In this document: piece by piece, positions 21,781 to 34,533 of the stretch
How the letters are laid out: every line of letters begins with the position of its first letter
Numbering within the stretch: the first letter of the stretch is position 1
NCBI GenBank assembly: GCA_029204225.1
Contig: CM055109.1
Span: 43,155,054 to 43,219,053 of the forward strand
From: Diphasiastrum complanatum
Lineage: Eukaryota > Streptophyta > Lycopodiopsida > Lycopodiales > Lycopodiaceae
Length of the DNA stretch: 64,000 nt
Direction of reading: 5' to 3'
Notes under the pieces: generated by a model
The model's database searches: none
Seen by the model: the letters and a program-made list of their open reading frames with translations, nothing else
What the model was told of the DNA's origin: nothing
Translations under genes and position numbers: made by a program

Positions 21781-23188
21781 TTACTGGCTCTCATTAACAG
21801 TTTCTGGATGATAGTGGCACATTTCCATCCACACTTTTTCCCTCAAAGCCTCCTCTTTCAATTCCTCATCCTCAAAATCAAAATCAAAAGGAGCAGCTGC
21901 TGATGGCTCAACAGTCGCGTCATGGAGCATAGCTAGGTATGGATGCTCTAGAGCTTCAGTTACAGTGATCCGCTTCTTTGGGTCAAAAACAAGCATTCTG
22001 TCTAAGAGATTGATCGCCAAGGGGTTTGCATGTGGATACAAAAGCGGAAGGGGAATTCTTGGTTCAAAAGGGAGAGATCTGATGTAGCTTCGAGCTTTAT
22101 GACTATTGATGAACTGCAGGTCGCTTTCCTCCGGGGAGCCAATTTTGTTCACGATCAGCTTCAACTGATTAATGTAATCCTTACCAGGAAATATAGGTCT
22201 CCGACCCAACAACTCAGCAAAGATGCAGCCGACAGACCACATATCAATAGCAGTTGAATATTCTTCGCAAGATAGTAACAACTCTGGCGCTCGGTACCAT
22301 CGGGTTACCACATACTCTGTCATAAATTGACCCTTGTCACTTCCTGTCCTCGCCAATCCGAAATCACAAATTTTCAGATCACAGTTCGCATTCAAAAGAA
22401 GATTGCTGGGTTTCAAGTCCCGATGGAGAACATTTGCTGAATGGACATATTTCAGACCCCGGAGAAGCTGAAACATTGAGATATCGATGAAAGGTTATCA
22501 GAATTTGTTTGGGAAATAATCAAATAGTTCAACAAGCGTGAACTGGAAACGATATGCATTGATCAACATAATGAATGACCTGATTAAGTTATAGATTGAG
22601 AGATAAACATGTTGTATTTTGGAATGAGAGAACTAGAACCAACTATCTAAATAACAAAACCACTGGCTTCAGATTCTCTCCAATAACTTAATTTAATAGA
22701 AATCTTTGCTTTGAGGTGAGAAAAAAGGGTTCCGAGGATGCAACATATCGGAAAAGCATGAGTACCTGGTATATGAAGTACTGGTAATGATCATCTGTTA
22801 AAGTCTGTGAAGATCCGATTATTTGATGTAGGTCCGTGTCCATAAGTTCATACACAAGATAAACGTCATTGAAGCGGATTCTTTCAACTGGCTTCATGAT
22901 ATCCTTTATACAGATGATGTTCTCGTGGTAAAGATGTCGAAGAAGCCGGATTTCCCGTAGTGTTCTTCTGGCATCTGTGATATTCTCAAAAGCATTGGCG
23001 ATCTTCTTAATGGCCACTTTTTCACCTGTCTCTGAGTTCCTGGCAGAGCACACTATGCCATATGCACCTTTCCCTATAGGCTTTATGGGAAGGTACTTAG
23101 TATCCACTTCAAAAACGCTTCGCGATAGCATATAGTGATGCTTTCCGGGAGGTGAGATTCCATTTGGAGGATCTACCCTGGTTGCCAT
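21781..23188 (-). CDS. MAP kinase, plant group C-like (MPK1/2/7/14 type), two exons
   Basis: Serine/threonine kinase of the terminal MAPK tier. Exon 1 is 22766-23188 and exon 2 is 21781-22467. The 298-bp intron is phase 0, with donor CAG|GTACT and acceptor TTTCAG|CTT, giving 369 aa. Start is ATG 23186-23188; the in-frame codon before it is TTG. Visible parts: P-loop [11 protein letters not shown] (from residue 39), catalytic Lys61 (VAIKK), HRDLKPSN (Asp158), DFG 176-178, TEY activation loop 191-193, WYRAPELLL, and a C-terminal LHDATVEP docking-type segment. The DPPNGI.P.GKH.Y N-terminus, the .[11 protein letters not shown]-terminus and the two-exon structure fit group C; several core residues ([30 protein letters not shown]) look more like groups A/B. 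Reading frame, splice sites and length are intact, so it is probably functional. The upstream MAPKK cannot be told from sequence. Confidence 0.93.
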
Positions 23189-23960
23189 CAACTAGTTACT
23201 GCTGGCTACTTAAAAACGCATAGACCTGATCCCTCATGGAGGCCAACCGGCAAGGGGATGACATCAATTCTTACTAAGCACATAAATAACAGGGAAACTA
23301 AGATTTGAGCTCCTCAGTTCAGAGTGCAAAGATGATCTATACAATGAAGTGTTAATACATCTGAATACAATCAGATTTGCAGAATGCGTCCTTATACGTG
23401 AACAGCACACCAGCAGAAGAGCTTGCTTCTAAGCTTAGGGTTAAATGAATGCAAATTTAAAAGAAATATGATGACACACTACCGCGGTCTGAAAAGATAA
23501 CCGAAAAAACAAAGTCTATAGATGGAAAACAATGATACAGTGCAAACCGGCACATGGACACACCAAAAGATGATCGATAGAAGCCAAACAACAGAAGATC
23601 TAGCCTTACAATTCTCACCAAATCCTGCTGTACCATACACACGCACACACAGCACTCAAAACCCCTGTGATTATCCGAAACTAAGCTGGAAAGGGAGCAG
23701 AAAAAGCCTACGGAAGCTGCCACAGGTACCACAATCAGACTGAAAGTGAATTGCGGGTCCGGGTGCTGACATAGATCGATCGATCACGCAAAAGGGGAGC
23801 GCCTCCACAAAGAGAGAGAGAGAGAGAGAGAGAATGCGACGCCAAGAGGAAGCGAAGGCGAGAGCGAGAGCAAGAGCAAAGGAAATAGAGAGATGGAAGG
23901 GGACAACCGTCTGAAGGGGCAGCCGGTCGGTCTCTCGCCGCTATTTTTAGCGGGACCCAC
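23189..23960 (-). promoter_or_regulatory. MAP kinase 5' UTR and proximal promoter (inferred)
   Basis: Minus-strand leader with a long pyrimidine tract, (CT)n at 23811-23833 and CTCTTGCTCTCGC-type repeats just upstream, typical of plant TSS-proximal regions. A perfect 9-bp inverted repeat TTTAGCGGG/CCCGCTAAA (23946-23954 and 23960-23968) encloses GTGGGTCCC, which resembles a TCP-factor site. A 5'-UTR intron is possible but was not resolved. TSS and TATA box were not identified with confidence. Confidence 0.45.
23811..23833. repeat. (GA/CT)n microsatellite in the MAPK leader
   Basis: About 11 perfect AG dinucleotides on the plus strand (CT on the gene strand). Absent from the inverted copy at 62.4 kb. 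Confidence 0.9.
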
Positions 23961-24955
23961 CCGCTAAACAGGCATTAAGTCGGTAGAGTTGGCGTTGGGC
24001 ATTGGCATTGGTCACCCGTCCCCCTAGGCGCACGCGCTTGTAGGCTTTAGCTGTTGTTGGTGGATGGCACTAACTTCCGGCCATAGGCGAAAGGCCCTTA
24101 ATGCCCTTGGTGGAGGGCCCTTTTGACCATGGAACGACATAGGAGCCAGACCTTCCTTGACATGACTTCTTTTTGACCTTAATCCCCCTCAGAGGCCATT
24201 TCAATTGCGCAATGTCTACGTCTCCTTGCTTTTGGCGTAAATTTTTTATTCCATGCACCTTTTGAAACCCAAAGGTGCCTGTAATAAAGAAGAAGAGGCA
24301 CATGGATTCCGTTGAGGGACCGCACAATTCTCCTTATAAAAAAGGAAAAGTGGTTTGACATGAGGAGAAAGAGTTCAATTGCATGTTCAATCCTAAGGAA
24401 CCGTAAAAAATGAGCAACACACGTCCATATGACAAGTACTGTAAGTCAAAATCCAAGGAAGGATTAGAAGCGCAATCGAGCCTTCTTATGACCTCATTAT
24501 AAAAGATATTTTGAAAACCCCCTCACTTAGTATGGGGGAAGACCTGAGAGTGGATAGCATTATGGTATCATGCCAATTTTTCTGAAGTAAGGTCAAATTG
24601 TAAGTGTTTTTTAACCTCTTGACCCTTGTTGACATCATTTTTAAGTGGGGAGGTTACATATATTTGTGCTTTGATTCATCGTGTCCATTTGAGCTCACAT
24701 CTCTTGCCATTCTCTCGCATAAGCATATGTCATAAATACTTGAGTATGAGAGGACCCGTTACCGATTGGTCAGTTCCCTCCCGCTACTAACTTTCACTTA
24801 GAAAAGGAGTAAAATCTTCAACAAGTGGTAACTTTCAACAAGCCATAACTAGGGTAAATTTACAGCAGGTCTTTTTCATTATGAAATGTCTCCATCCTCC
24901 AGCCTTCCTCTCCCTACCTTACTCCACTTGGACCCTTGATCTACAAAGAACCTCA
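23890..24955 (-). repeat. Repeat Z copy 1 (MAPK upstream region)
   Basis: About 1.07 kb whose minus strand matches 61312-62445 on the plus strand, with small indels. It runs from the leader (GTTGTCCCCTT) through the GTGGGTCCC box and TTCATTGTGTCCATTTGAGC-type blocks to TTCTTTGTAGATCAAGGGTC. A C-run (24965-24974) lies just outside it. It has no coding capacity; the ORFs inside are short. Confidence 0.8.
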
Positions 24956-25302
24956 TGTGACAACCCCCCCCCCCGTACGGAAATAATTGTTAGAAAATTT
25001 TAAGGTCCTCTTACGTGGTAGAATATTATGGTGGTTTAAATAGGACCTTGCAAAATACAAAGATGAATTTTTATGAATTTTCTATCTAACTTATTTTAAA
25101 GTTAGTTTTCTAGTGGTTCTTTACCTTCCCCTACATAATTTCTTTTATATTATTTGAAAATATTGCCTATATTTCTCATATATCACAAGATAAAAACTAA
25201 AGAGAACAATTTAGGCTAGTTACAAACTAGGAACTAGTGAAGCGTGTCCACGTAAATGGGTGACTTTCATTGGTTTGACTTCAAGACAACAATTTCCTTT
25301 TT
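24956..25302. other. Unassigned spacer
   Basis: Begins with a C10 run and is otherwise AT-rich. It lies between repeats Z and Y, and nothing was recognised in it. Confidence 0.4.
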
Positions 25303-26208
25303 CTCTTGTATGCTAAAAATAGAATTGAGATGGCAATATATGTACATGAGGTGGTACTCCCCTTCGTCACATAGGGGCAACTTCTCTTTTGGGCCATATT
25401 TTTTATGTGGAACATAAGGTGGCAATCCTCTTTGCAGCATAGGGACAACTTCTCTTTTGTGTCGTCGAGCTTTCTACGTGAGAAATGAGGTGTCCATGCA
25501 TTTTGCCCCATAGGGCAACCTAAGTCCTTTTGGGTTGAGCCTTGTTACATGTCAAGTTGAGTTTCCTTGAGTTGCCACATGCAACTCAAGGCCAATGGGT
25601 AAATCATGAAGCATAGTTTCGCTAGGACTTACCAAGACAACTTGCTTGCAATATGAAAGGAAGGTCATTTAAATTGTGCATGATTTTAAGTTCGAGAATG
25701 GGAGGTGGAACAAAAGGGCCATGCCAAATGACCTACAATCCCCTCCTAGATTCCACTCATGCCAAATAAAAGGACATACAAGAGGAAAACAAATAAAGAG
25801 CTTTCAAGAGTTGAACTTTTGTTTGGAGCGAGGACAAGCAAGGAATACTTTGACAAACATGGGGCCCTTGTTCCTCCACTTGACAACGGATATTCTTTTT
25901 GTGTTGTGCTCATAGCTTGGGATAAGAATTTTGGATGGCTAGCTTTGTGTCTCTAGGTACCTTTTGGTTGGCAAACCTACTTGATATGCTTTTGCAAGGG
26001 ATTCAAGAAATCGACTCTCTTTTTCTTTCTTTTTTTAGTTATGGCTTTCAAGAAACCAGCACTTGTTTTTTTAATGTAGGGAGTTTCATATTCAACAAAA
26101 CTATTAGATAATTTTAACCTTAAGTTTTATGATATGCTGGATTCATTAGATCTCAATAAGATAATTTATTAAATCTTAGAAAATATGGCAAGAAAAATCA
26201 AACCAATA
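25303..26208 (+). repeat. Repeat Y copy 1
   Basis: About 0.9 kb, matching 41922-42865 in direct orientation. Inside are diverged tandem blocks of GGCAA..CTCTTTTGGG..TTTCTATGTG..GAA type (25365-25510). A short frame (RTSKEYFDKHGALVPPLDN, about 25830-25890) stays readable in both copies. The family is unknown to me; possibly part of an LTR or non-autonomous element. Confidence 0.78.
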
Positions 26209-26590
26209 TGGATATGCTTGATATATGCTACATGCTTGGAAGAATAGTTGAACCATTGAAATGACATGAGGTTGAAAAGTCGGCCCACTTTGCATATGTT
26301 TGGCTAGAAAAAGTCCCAACATTTAAGGATGTCATTCTGTCACATATTTATTTCTTTGATCTAGAAATTTTCATATAGTTGACTAATGTTTTTTTCATGC
26401 CTTATAATAATACCAAGAAAGGAGCACATAAAAGTTTTGATTTTCAATCATTCAAAAGGACACCTTGAAAAATTAACCAACTATCATACAACTACCTAAT
26501 ATAATCTACACACAAGCATTGTTTATTGTATTACCTGCTATAAAACTTGTAACACTATCGTTAAATCCTCTATAAAAAATCAGACCCCTG
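26209..26590. other. Unassigned AT-rich spacer
   Basis: No ORF or repeat recognised between repeat Y and the LARD-like element. Confidence 0.4.
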
Positions 26591-27034
26591 CTATAAGGGA
26601 AGCTCCCTAAGATCCTGCTTACAAGACAAAACACAATAGAAAACACACTATGGAGCAACCACCCAACCAAGTAGAAGCAACCAATCAACTCTAGAAGCTT
26701 CACTCCCAAGCCAAGGAATAGCAAGCATGAAGGTAGAGTGAAACCCTGGCAATGAATCAATGACCACAATGAGGAGTAGGGCGAATTCGGCCTCAATATA
26801 TAGAGCCAAAAGCAACCTGGGCACATAGTCATGCATAGCCCTAAGTTCCCTATACATAGATTCACCTAGAATAGAGTCCTAAGCATGGACCAACTATTCA
26901 TAGATTTGCTATTGATAACTCTACACATGCATACACTGTCTCATACCTTGTCTAAACTCCATTTAGTGTGTTTTGGGCCTCACAAGGATATTAGTTACTT
27001 TCGGGTCACATCCAGTATGACGTGGCATAACTAA
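26591..27034 (-). repeat. Left (3') LTR of the LARD-like element
   Basis: Starts CTATAAGGGAAGCTCCC and ends GTGGCATAACTAA. It retains a TATATAG box segment that is missing in the right copy. Confidence 0.75.
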
Positions 27035-30000
27035 CAGCTTGATTTACTGGAGTACAGTGCATCCAAGACTAGGAGTATACTGAATCCTACTTCCTGGCCA
27101 TGGACATGACATTCTTCCCTCCTTAAACTGCTTCTATCCTTAGAAGCTTTCTAAATAGGAAAGAATAACATGACCAGTTCTTTTAACTTTCAATGTCCAC
27201 CTAGAAAATCATCCTTAGTCTAACTTTCACATCAAACAAGTACTCAGAGATAATCTCTGCACTGGAGTACAACTCAGGTTTGAAAAGTACACTAAGCAAT
27301 AAATTTTCCATCTGGGTTACATTCACCACAAGTTAGTAACATCACTTTCATGAAACACTGGGTGAAATAACCTAACTTAAGAGATTAAAGTTAAAAAAAT
27401 AATAAAATAATTATAATTACAGTTATCCACAACTCTGACAGATAATTCATAAGCTTTCAAGTACAAATATCCTTAGAATCCAAATGCTAAGATATGATAA
27501 TTCATTCAATTAGAATCTCTAGGAGAATCATTAAGATATAGAATGATTAAAACTCAACTCTAAGTATCCCAGATCCTTTTTTGAGTTAAATGCTCATGTT
27601 TCTAGCACCAAATGCAAGAAAATAACATTCATTCATTTTAATAGACTTGTCTCTTCCTATGATAACTGGAGACCAATCAAAAGAAAAAATTGTACTCAAG
27701 CATCTGCAGACCATATACTGTAGCAGAATAGCATCCACTGGACTAATTAAATTCTCCACAAATAAGATAACTTATCTTGTGAGAATATCTGTGAGATCCA
27801 TAAGCTCTCAATAAGATACGGGAGTAGAGAGATTCAAAACACTGATCTAAATTTTTACTTAAATAATAAATCAAGAACTTATCATCACACTTAAGAATCA
27901 TCACAATACCGAATAATCCTCTGACAATAATTAAGTGTCTATTTATGATCTATCAATCATAAATATTTAAATTCGTATGATTCGTCAATCATAATTTCCT
28001 AGAATCCAAATTATATCTAATCATTTATAGGATACTGGAGTATATGTCCAACATAACTTAGGAAAAGTAAGAATCATTCCAAAATCTTTCCACTAAGAAA
28101 ATACTAGATTTAGGAATATTCTTCAAACATGATTCTTTAACTGAAGTGCAAGTTTCAAGTTCTATAAACCATTGGTAATTAAAGATTGAACGCATACCAA
28201 AATGACAATCATCTTCAACTACAATTTTTTTTTAAATTCTTGTCTAGAGTCAAATCTAGATACCCAAAGTCTTGCTGAATATCAATTCAGTTGTTATTCT
28301 TGGATTCATTATGATTTGTTATCCATTTGAGCTCTCTGGGATACAACCATCGATGATGTTGAGTCTATCCCTTAACTAAGGAAAACTCTATCCCAAGAAT
28401 ACTGTATATCCAATGCACATAATTTTAACTGATAAACCCAAATGATTTACTAATCATGTGTCTTACAAGCAATATAATTCAAAAACCATCAGTTCCTAGT
28501 GAATCCTCTTCACACTGATCGCTTTACCAATCAACTTCATCTTGGAGTAATCAACTATTCAAGTTAATTGCCAATGATTCAGAAATCTCGAATGTCTAGG
28601 TGAAGAATTCAATTATACCAGTATGACACCACATTTAGATCCTTACCCATTTATAAGTTAATCCATAAATCTTCTATACAAATATTTATTAACTCTGTAA
28701 GTATATGTCAAAACAATACTTGATCATATGCTTATGTTCGCCGACTAGGTTAAGTGCACCAACTAACCCTAGTAACCAGAAATACACAGTAGATTCATAC
28801 AAGATTAATCGTGCACATATGTGAATAATCTCACTATGACCCAATACATAGACACATTTTTATCTGGTAGATTCCTCCAGAACCCACATATGTTACTCAC
28901 ATATCTCACTGAGATCTTGCAATTCAGTTACAAAATAGTTTCTATTTCTCATGAGTAAATAACATATTCGAGAAATCTCTGAGATGAATAACATTCACTC
29001 TCAACAGTTTTCCCATCCAACTTACCTCTAATTACATAATTTCTTCCACTCAATCAACCCCTCTCTGATCCTAGTACTCAACTAAGATTAGATTGATCCA
29101 ATATAGAACTCTTAGACTTGAATTCTGATCAAACTTACCTCTATTCCAATCAAAATGGATTTAGTAACCTTTGACCTATCACTGTACTACTAATAGATAA
29201 TAATTCAAATATCAAACCGGTTCTAGTTCCAGATGTCCACACAATCCCTAGAGAATTCCTCTTATTCGAAAAGTTCCAATTAGGCATCTTACTTTGAATC
29301 TATCCAAAATTCCTTTCAGACCAAATTTCATTTCTATACCCTAGCTGGTTCTCTTCCAAAAACTATGCAACCCACAGATTCCCAAATAGAAATTTGTCCC
29401 ACCACTTCACCCCTCCTTTTAAAGAAATTATCAATTTCAATAGAAGTTAACTGAAAAGATGACATATGAAAATGTGCAAATCCAAGAAAAGTCAGTAATA
29501 AGTACTTCCACTAAAGGATTCACTTCATTACAAACATGAATTCTCCTTCAAATATTTTCAATCTGAGTGATAGAAACTACTATTCCATCGAAATCCATTT
29601 ATGCAACAGAGATATTCTAGGTTCAAGAAATTGAAATATTTTAACCTTAGAATTTATCTAAATTCCAAGTCTATTCACACAAGTTGTAATTTATATGACA
29701 TAACAGTCTTTCAGAAGAATAACTTCATGCCGAAAATGATCATATAAATCAGTCTGATATCTTATATTTGAGAAATTACTAAGAAGTAAAGGATTGATTA
29801 AGAAAGCGAGAAATAGATTTGAGGGCCTCCAATTTTGTAAATAATGAGATACCACATAGGGATCTAGATTAAACCTCAAAATTTTCGAAAATATCCCATA
29901 TTTGATCAAATGGTTTTCTTTTTTTCCCATATCGCGACTAGGTACTAAAACGCACCATTGATCATCAGATCTTTATAGTCCTAGAATTCCCTTTCCGAAA

Positions 30001-31748
30001 TTACTGATGTCCCATACCATCAGCTTTTCCTTCCAGAAAACCCTTAACCCCCTTATCTGATATTCTAGAGATCCATTAATTATCTAGCTGTCCTATAATC
30101 CATATAGGATATTATCTCTTGCTCCCAACACTGGAGAATCCATTTATTTAGATGATTGGCATGTCTATCAGATGGATACCACAATCCACACCTAATCTTG
30201 TGATCTAAACAGTAGAATTAATATGGTTCAATATTACATTATGATCCTTTCCATCCTTTCTGGTTATTGATAAGCTTTGAATCCCACTGGATCCAAGAGC
30301 ATTAACTCTAGACACAAGCTTCTATCAATTAACAGATCCAATGTAATCCATGTATCAGATTCTACTTCTAACATCATAATTGACATCCAAAACTGCGGAT
30401 AACTCAATGGTTACAAAGATATCATTTACAAATTCAATTAAATGAACTTAATCCAATAAATTAATATCCGGTATTAAGCAATTATTTACTGGGATTACCA
30501 AAATCCTAACCACACAATACATTTCCCGATTACACTTACTACCCCTGATGTCCACTCATCTTCCCTCCTTAGAATTTTTAGTTCCCTGAAAATCTTTTTC
30601 AACTAAGGTACAAAGAAGACATAACGACATTAGTAAATGTTTTAAAATTAATTACTGTAGGAAAAAATCTGAAACAATTTCATTTCTATCTTATACTAGG
30701 GCTGAATTACCGATCAACTACTAGTCAAAAACACTACTAGTCTGATCTTTTGAATATAATTCACCATAGGATTTAACTGGAAATGAATTCAGTTTTTTAA
30801 TTCCTATTATTACGATTTTCCAATAAAATTGGACTATTTTTCTTTTTTATGACTGGTCTGGCATTACTCCATTTACTCCATCAATATTGATAAAAACTAT
30901 CCAAATCCAAAATATGAAATTACATGAATGGAAATCCTACCAATAGGATTTCAGAACTTTTAAGCTGTATCCAAACAAGACTCTATTGATCAGATAAAGA
31001 GTTCTGTCATCACTCATTTTAACTGGCCATTTAATATTGTTTGACGGTTTAAAATCAATTTTGACGAGTATCTTGCACAAACGTTAACTTGATCTATTTC
31101 CAACAATCAATATTGATTAGAAATATCCCGGACAAGTAACAAATTTCAAACTTTAACCCAAGTTTGGAATTCAACAGAAAAGAAAAAATTCAATTTTAAC
31201 TTTCAATCTGGAAGAAATTTGCTCCCAAAGTTTAGTCACCACCAAACACAGTTCCAGAAAAATTAAATTTTCTTTGACCGGGTACCGTTTTGGAAAGGTA
31301 ATTCATGAGGAACGAATATCTTGCTCTCAATGCTAAATCTATGAACCGAATTCATAGATGGCCTACTATGATAGCAAATTTTAGATTGTCACCTCCAACA
31401 TCGGTTATGGCCTTGAAAATCCATACATAAGGTTACTTATGGTAATCCATTATTTAAACTTAAGTGTTTCCCATGCCTTTGCTGGAAAAGTAGCCAACGA
31501 ATGGAAAATCTATTACCAAACATAGACTCTCTTCACATGCAAAAATAGTTCAAACCCTGGATAATCCAAAACTAACCTTCCAATGCAAAGTTTTCTACAA
31601 CTAAGCAAAAACCCTAACCTTTATTCCTAAGGCATGCAACCATCACATCCTCAAAAGTCCTAAAGAAAGGTTTATCCATTAAAAAGAAGAGCACAAAGCC
31701 CTACATCTGCCACCCCAAAAAATTCTGATGTACACTCAGTCGCAACCC

Positions 31749-31899
<151 letters not shown>

Positions 31900-33040
31900 G
31901 AGATTACTGGCATGCCTTCCAACCAGAAAAAGAGGGCTGGATCACATGCGAGAGAGAGAGAGACAGTAATAGATAGCATGGATCGCGCTCTTCCTCGGCA
32001 CACCCACTACTTACTTCCATCCATCTCCAATACGCTACAACATCCAAGGCATTCCTGGCTGCCAAGAATGATCAAGCTACTCACATTTCCACTTCTCACA
32101 GCTGTCTATTCTACTTCAGATGCACACACTCCTTCTCACCGTACCAGCACTTGGAAAATCGTAGACAGGATAGGACAAGATTCAAGCTTCATAAAAGAAG
32201 ACTAATCAACCAACCCATCAGACCGGTCTGAAAACTAGAGAGCAGTGTCTTCCAACACAACCAGTTCTCAGGTCGCTACAACTGTCCAAATGGGATAATG
32301 CCTTGCTATAGTCAAAAAATCTCTTTGACAGGCTTTAACTAGTAAAGCAAGATTTTTCTGACTTTTACAGAATCTAGACAGTTGCAAGAATTGTATAAAC
32401 CAGAGTTTCAGAAAATCAGGCCACGCAATACCTTGTTTATCAAGTTTGATTCTTAAACAAGGTTGCAAGATTGCTTCATACCAGACAATTGACAGCTTTG
32501 CAATTTCATTCTATGCCATTTGGTTTGCATGCATCACATAAAGATCAAAATTAGAAAAATAATTTCAATTCTTTCATGCAATGATTTGATTCAAGAAACA
32601 ACATCACTAATTGCTTATACAATTGGATAAATTGACCTTTAACAATTTATCAGTAAATAGAATTAGTTGTGCATGAATCGAATCTCCCAAAACATTATGA
32701 ATCTTTGCAACTATCAAAACTCTCCATGTTATGCAAAATCCATACAACAATCAGGTGATTAACAAAATGCAAATCATTCTACATGAATTGAAAATCTTCT
32801 CAAAACAAAACCAGAAAATCCAGAATGAAATCACTTGACTAACTCTCAGCTTCTCTTTCAAAATCAAAACATGATGATAAGCATGTTACCAACAATTTTG
32901 AAGAGCTCCAAGAATTAACAATTCCAATTCCAAATCTCCTTTGAGAATTCAGCACTCAAACCGGGATGTAACTCCAAGTGCTTCGATCTTCCTTTCCCAT
33001 GTAGAGCTTGCCTCCAAGTTCTCCAATCTTTGTAAGCCTT

Positions 33041-33052
33041 GCTCTGATACCA
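33041..33052 (-). promoter_or_regulatory. Primer-binding site of the LARD-like element
   Basis: The minus strand reads TGGTATCAGAGC, matching initiator-Met tRNA, immediately inside the right LTR. Confidence 0.8.
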
Positions 33053-33479
33053 CTATAAGGGAAGCTCCCTAAGATCCTGCTTACAAGACAAAACACAATG
33101 GAAAACACATATAGAGCAACCACCCAACCAAGTAGAAGCAACCAATCAACTCTAGAAGCTTCACCCCCAAGCCAAGGAATATGAAGCATGAAGGTAGAGT
33201 GAAACCCTGGCAATGAATCACTGACCACAATGAGGAGTAGGGCGAATTCGGCCTCAGCAACCTGGGCACATAGCCATGCATAGCCCTAAGTTCCCTATAC
33301 ATAGATTCACCTAGAATAGAGTCCTAAGCATGGACCAACTATTCATAGAATTGCTATTGATAACTCTACACATGCATACACCGTCTCATACCTTGTCTAA
33401 ACTCCATTTAGTGTGTTCTGGGCCCCACAAGGCTATTATTTACTTTCGGGTCACATCCAGTATGCCGTGGCATAACTAA
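33053..33479 (-). repeat. Right (5') LTR of the LARD-like element
   Basis: Direct repeat of 26591-27034 with a 17-bp deletion after GAATTCGGCCTCA. Confidence 0.75.
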
Positions 33480-34533
33480 AACAAGATTTGAATCATCAAA
33501 AAAGATGAAGTATGGCAAAAGTTATGGTTTTTTAAATTTCACACGTGTGAAATACTCCAAAAATGTCAAATTGACTCAAATACAATCTATTTGTATGAAA
33601 CAATTTGCCTAGAACCTATAAATTTTGTCTAAATCACATATAGATGAGATTGGTCAACTTTTGGATGATTTTTGTGATCATTCAAGCAATAAATGACATG
33701 TACTCACGATTTGCCACAGGTCTAGGCGCCCTACTTACAACTCTTCAAAAGCTTATAACTTTTGATTGGCTTATCCAACTGTCATGATTCAAATTAAATC
33801 AAATTCTACAATTTTTAGCTTTCTAGTGGGCCAATTTGCATGAAATTTGGATCTAAGGTGAGAGAGAACCACCAAATTGAAAATGGGCGGATTTCACACG
33901 TGCCAGCACCTAAACTTCCGTACAATACCTGATCTGGACCATTCAGTGGTTTGAAGCTCTAAATCACCAGAAAACTGCAAACTAGCTAGAAAGTAGAATC
34001 TAGACAATTCCTAGCTTGAAATCTGCAAAATTTTTGATTAGATTTGCTTGTAAATCTTAGGTAGGCTCTGACACCATGTTGAATTCAAAAGTGTGGGACG
34101 CCCTACACATGTACTTTTGATCTCCTAAGCCCAATAATACCATAAAGATCAGACTAGCATTGATTGACAATAGGAAAGCTGATCATACAAGAAATATTAT
34201 TGTGTTACAAGCAAGATCTGTTAATAAAACATGAAACTAAGTACAATAAATGCCTCAACTCGACTAGAGAGAGAATATGAAAGTACAAAACTCGAGTAGA
34301 GAGAGAGGGCACAAAGAGCTTAGTCTCCAAATTTGCATTACACACAAATTTCATCATCTTCTCAATGAGAGTACATCACATATATATAGATCCATGGACT
34401 CTCCTCCTACTTTGAGTTAAATTGGAGTTATGAATCCACCTCTCAAGCTATCTAGACTTATTCAAGCCACCTCAATATGTCTAATTGTGCCACCTAGTCT
34501 TTTCATGCATTAAATGTGACATGCAAAGTAACA
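33480..34533 (-). mobile_element. 5' end of a further LTR element (leader plus LTR)
   Basis: A primer-binding-like complement GCTCTGACACCA (34065-34076) is followed by TGTTGAATTC..., ending perhaps at ...AGTAACA 34533 (about 457 bp, TGTT...AACA ends). A TATATATAG box lies near 34381. The 33480-34064 stretch would be the leader; it carries TTCACACGTGTGAA at 33538-33551. There is no second LTR and no coding part, so the assignment is tentative. Confidence 0.42.

Noticed and set aside
22030-22257. 75-aa ORF antisense to MAPK exon 2
   Set aside because: Shadow of the kinase coding sequence.
26506-26865. 119-aa hydrophobic minus-strand ORF, similar ORF at 33081-33302
   Set aside because: Both lie in the paired LTRs of the LARD-like element; similarity is explained by the repeat.
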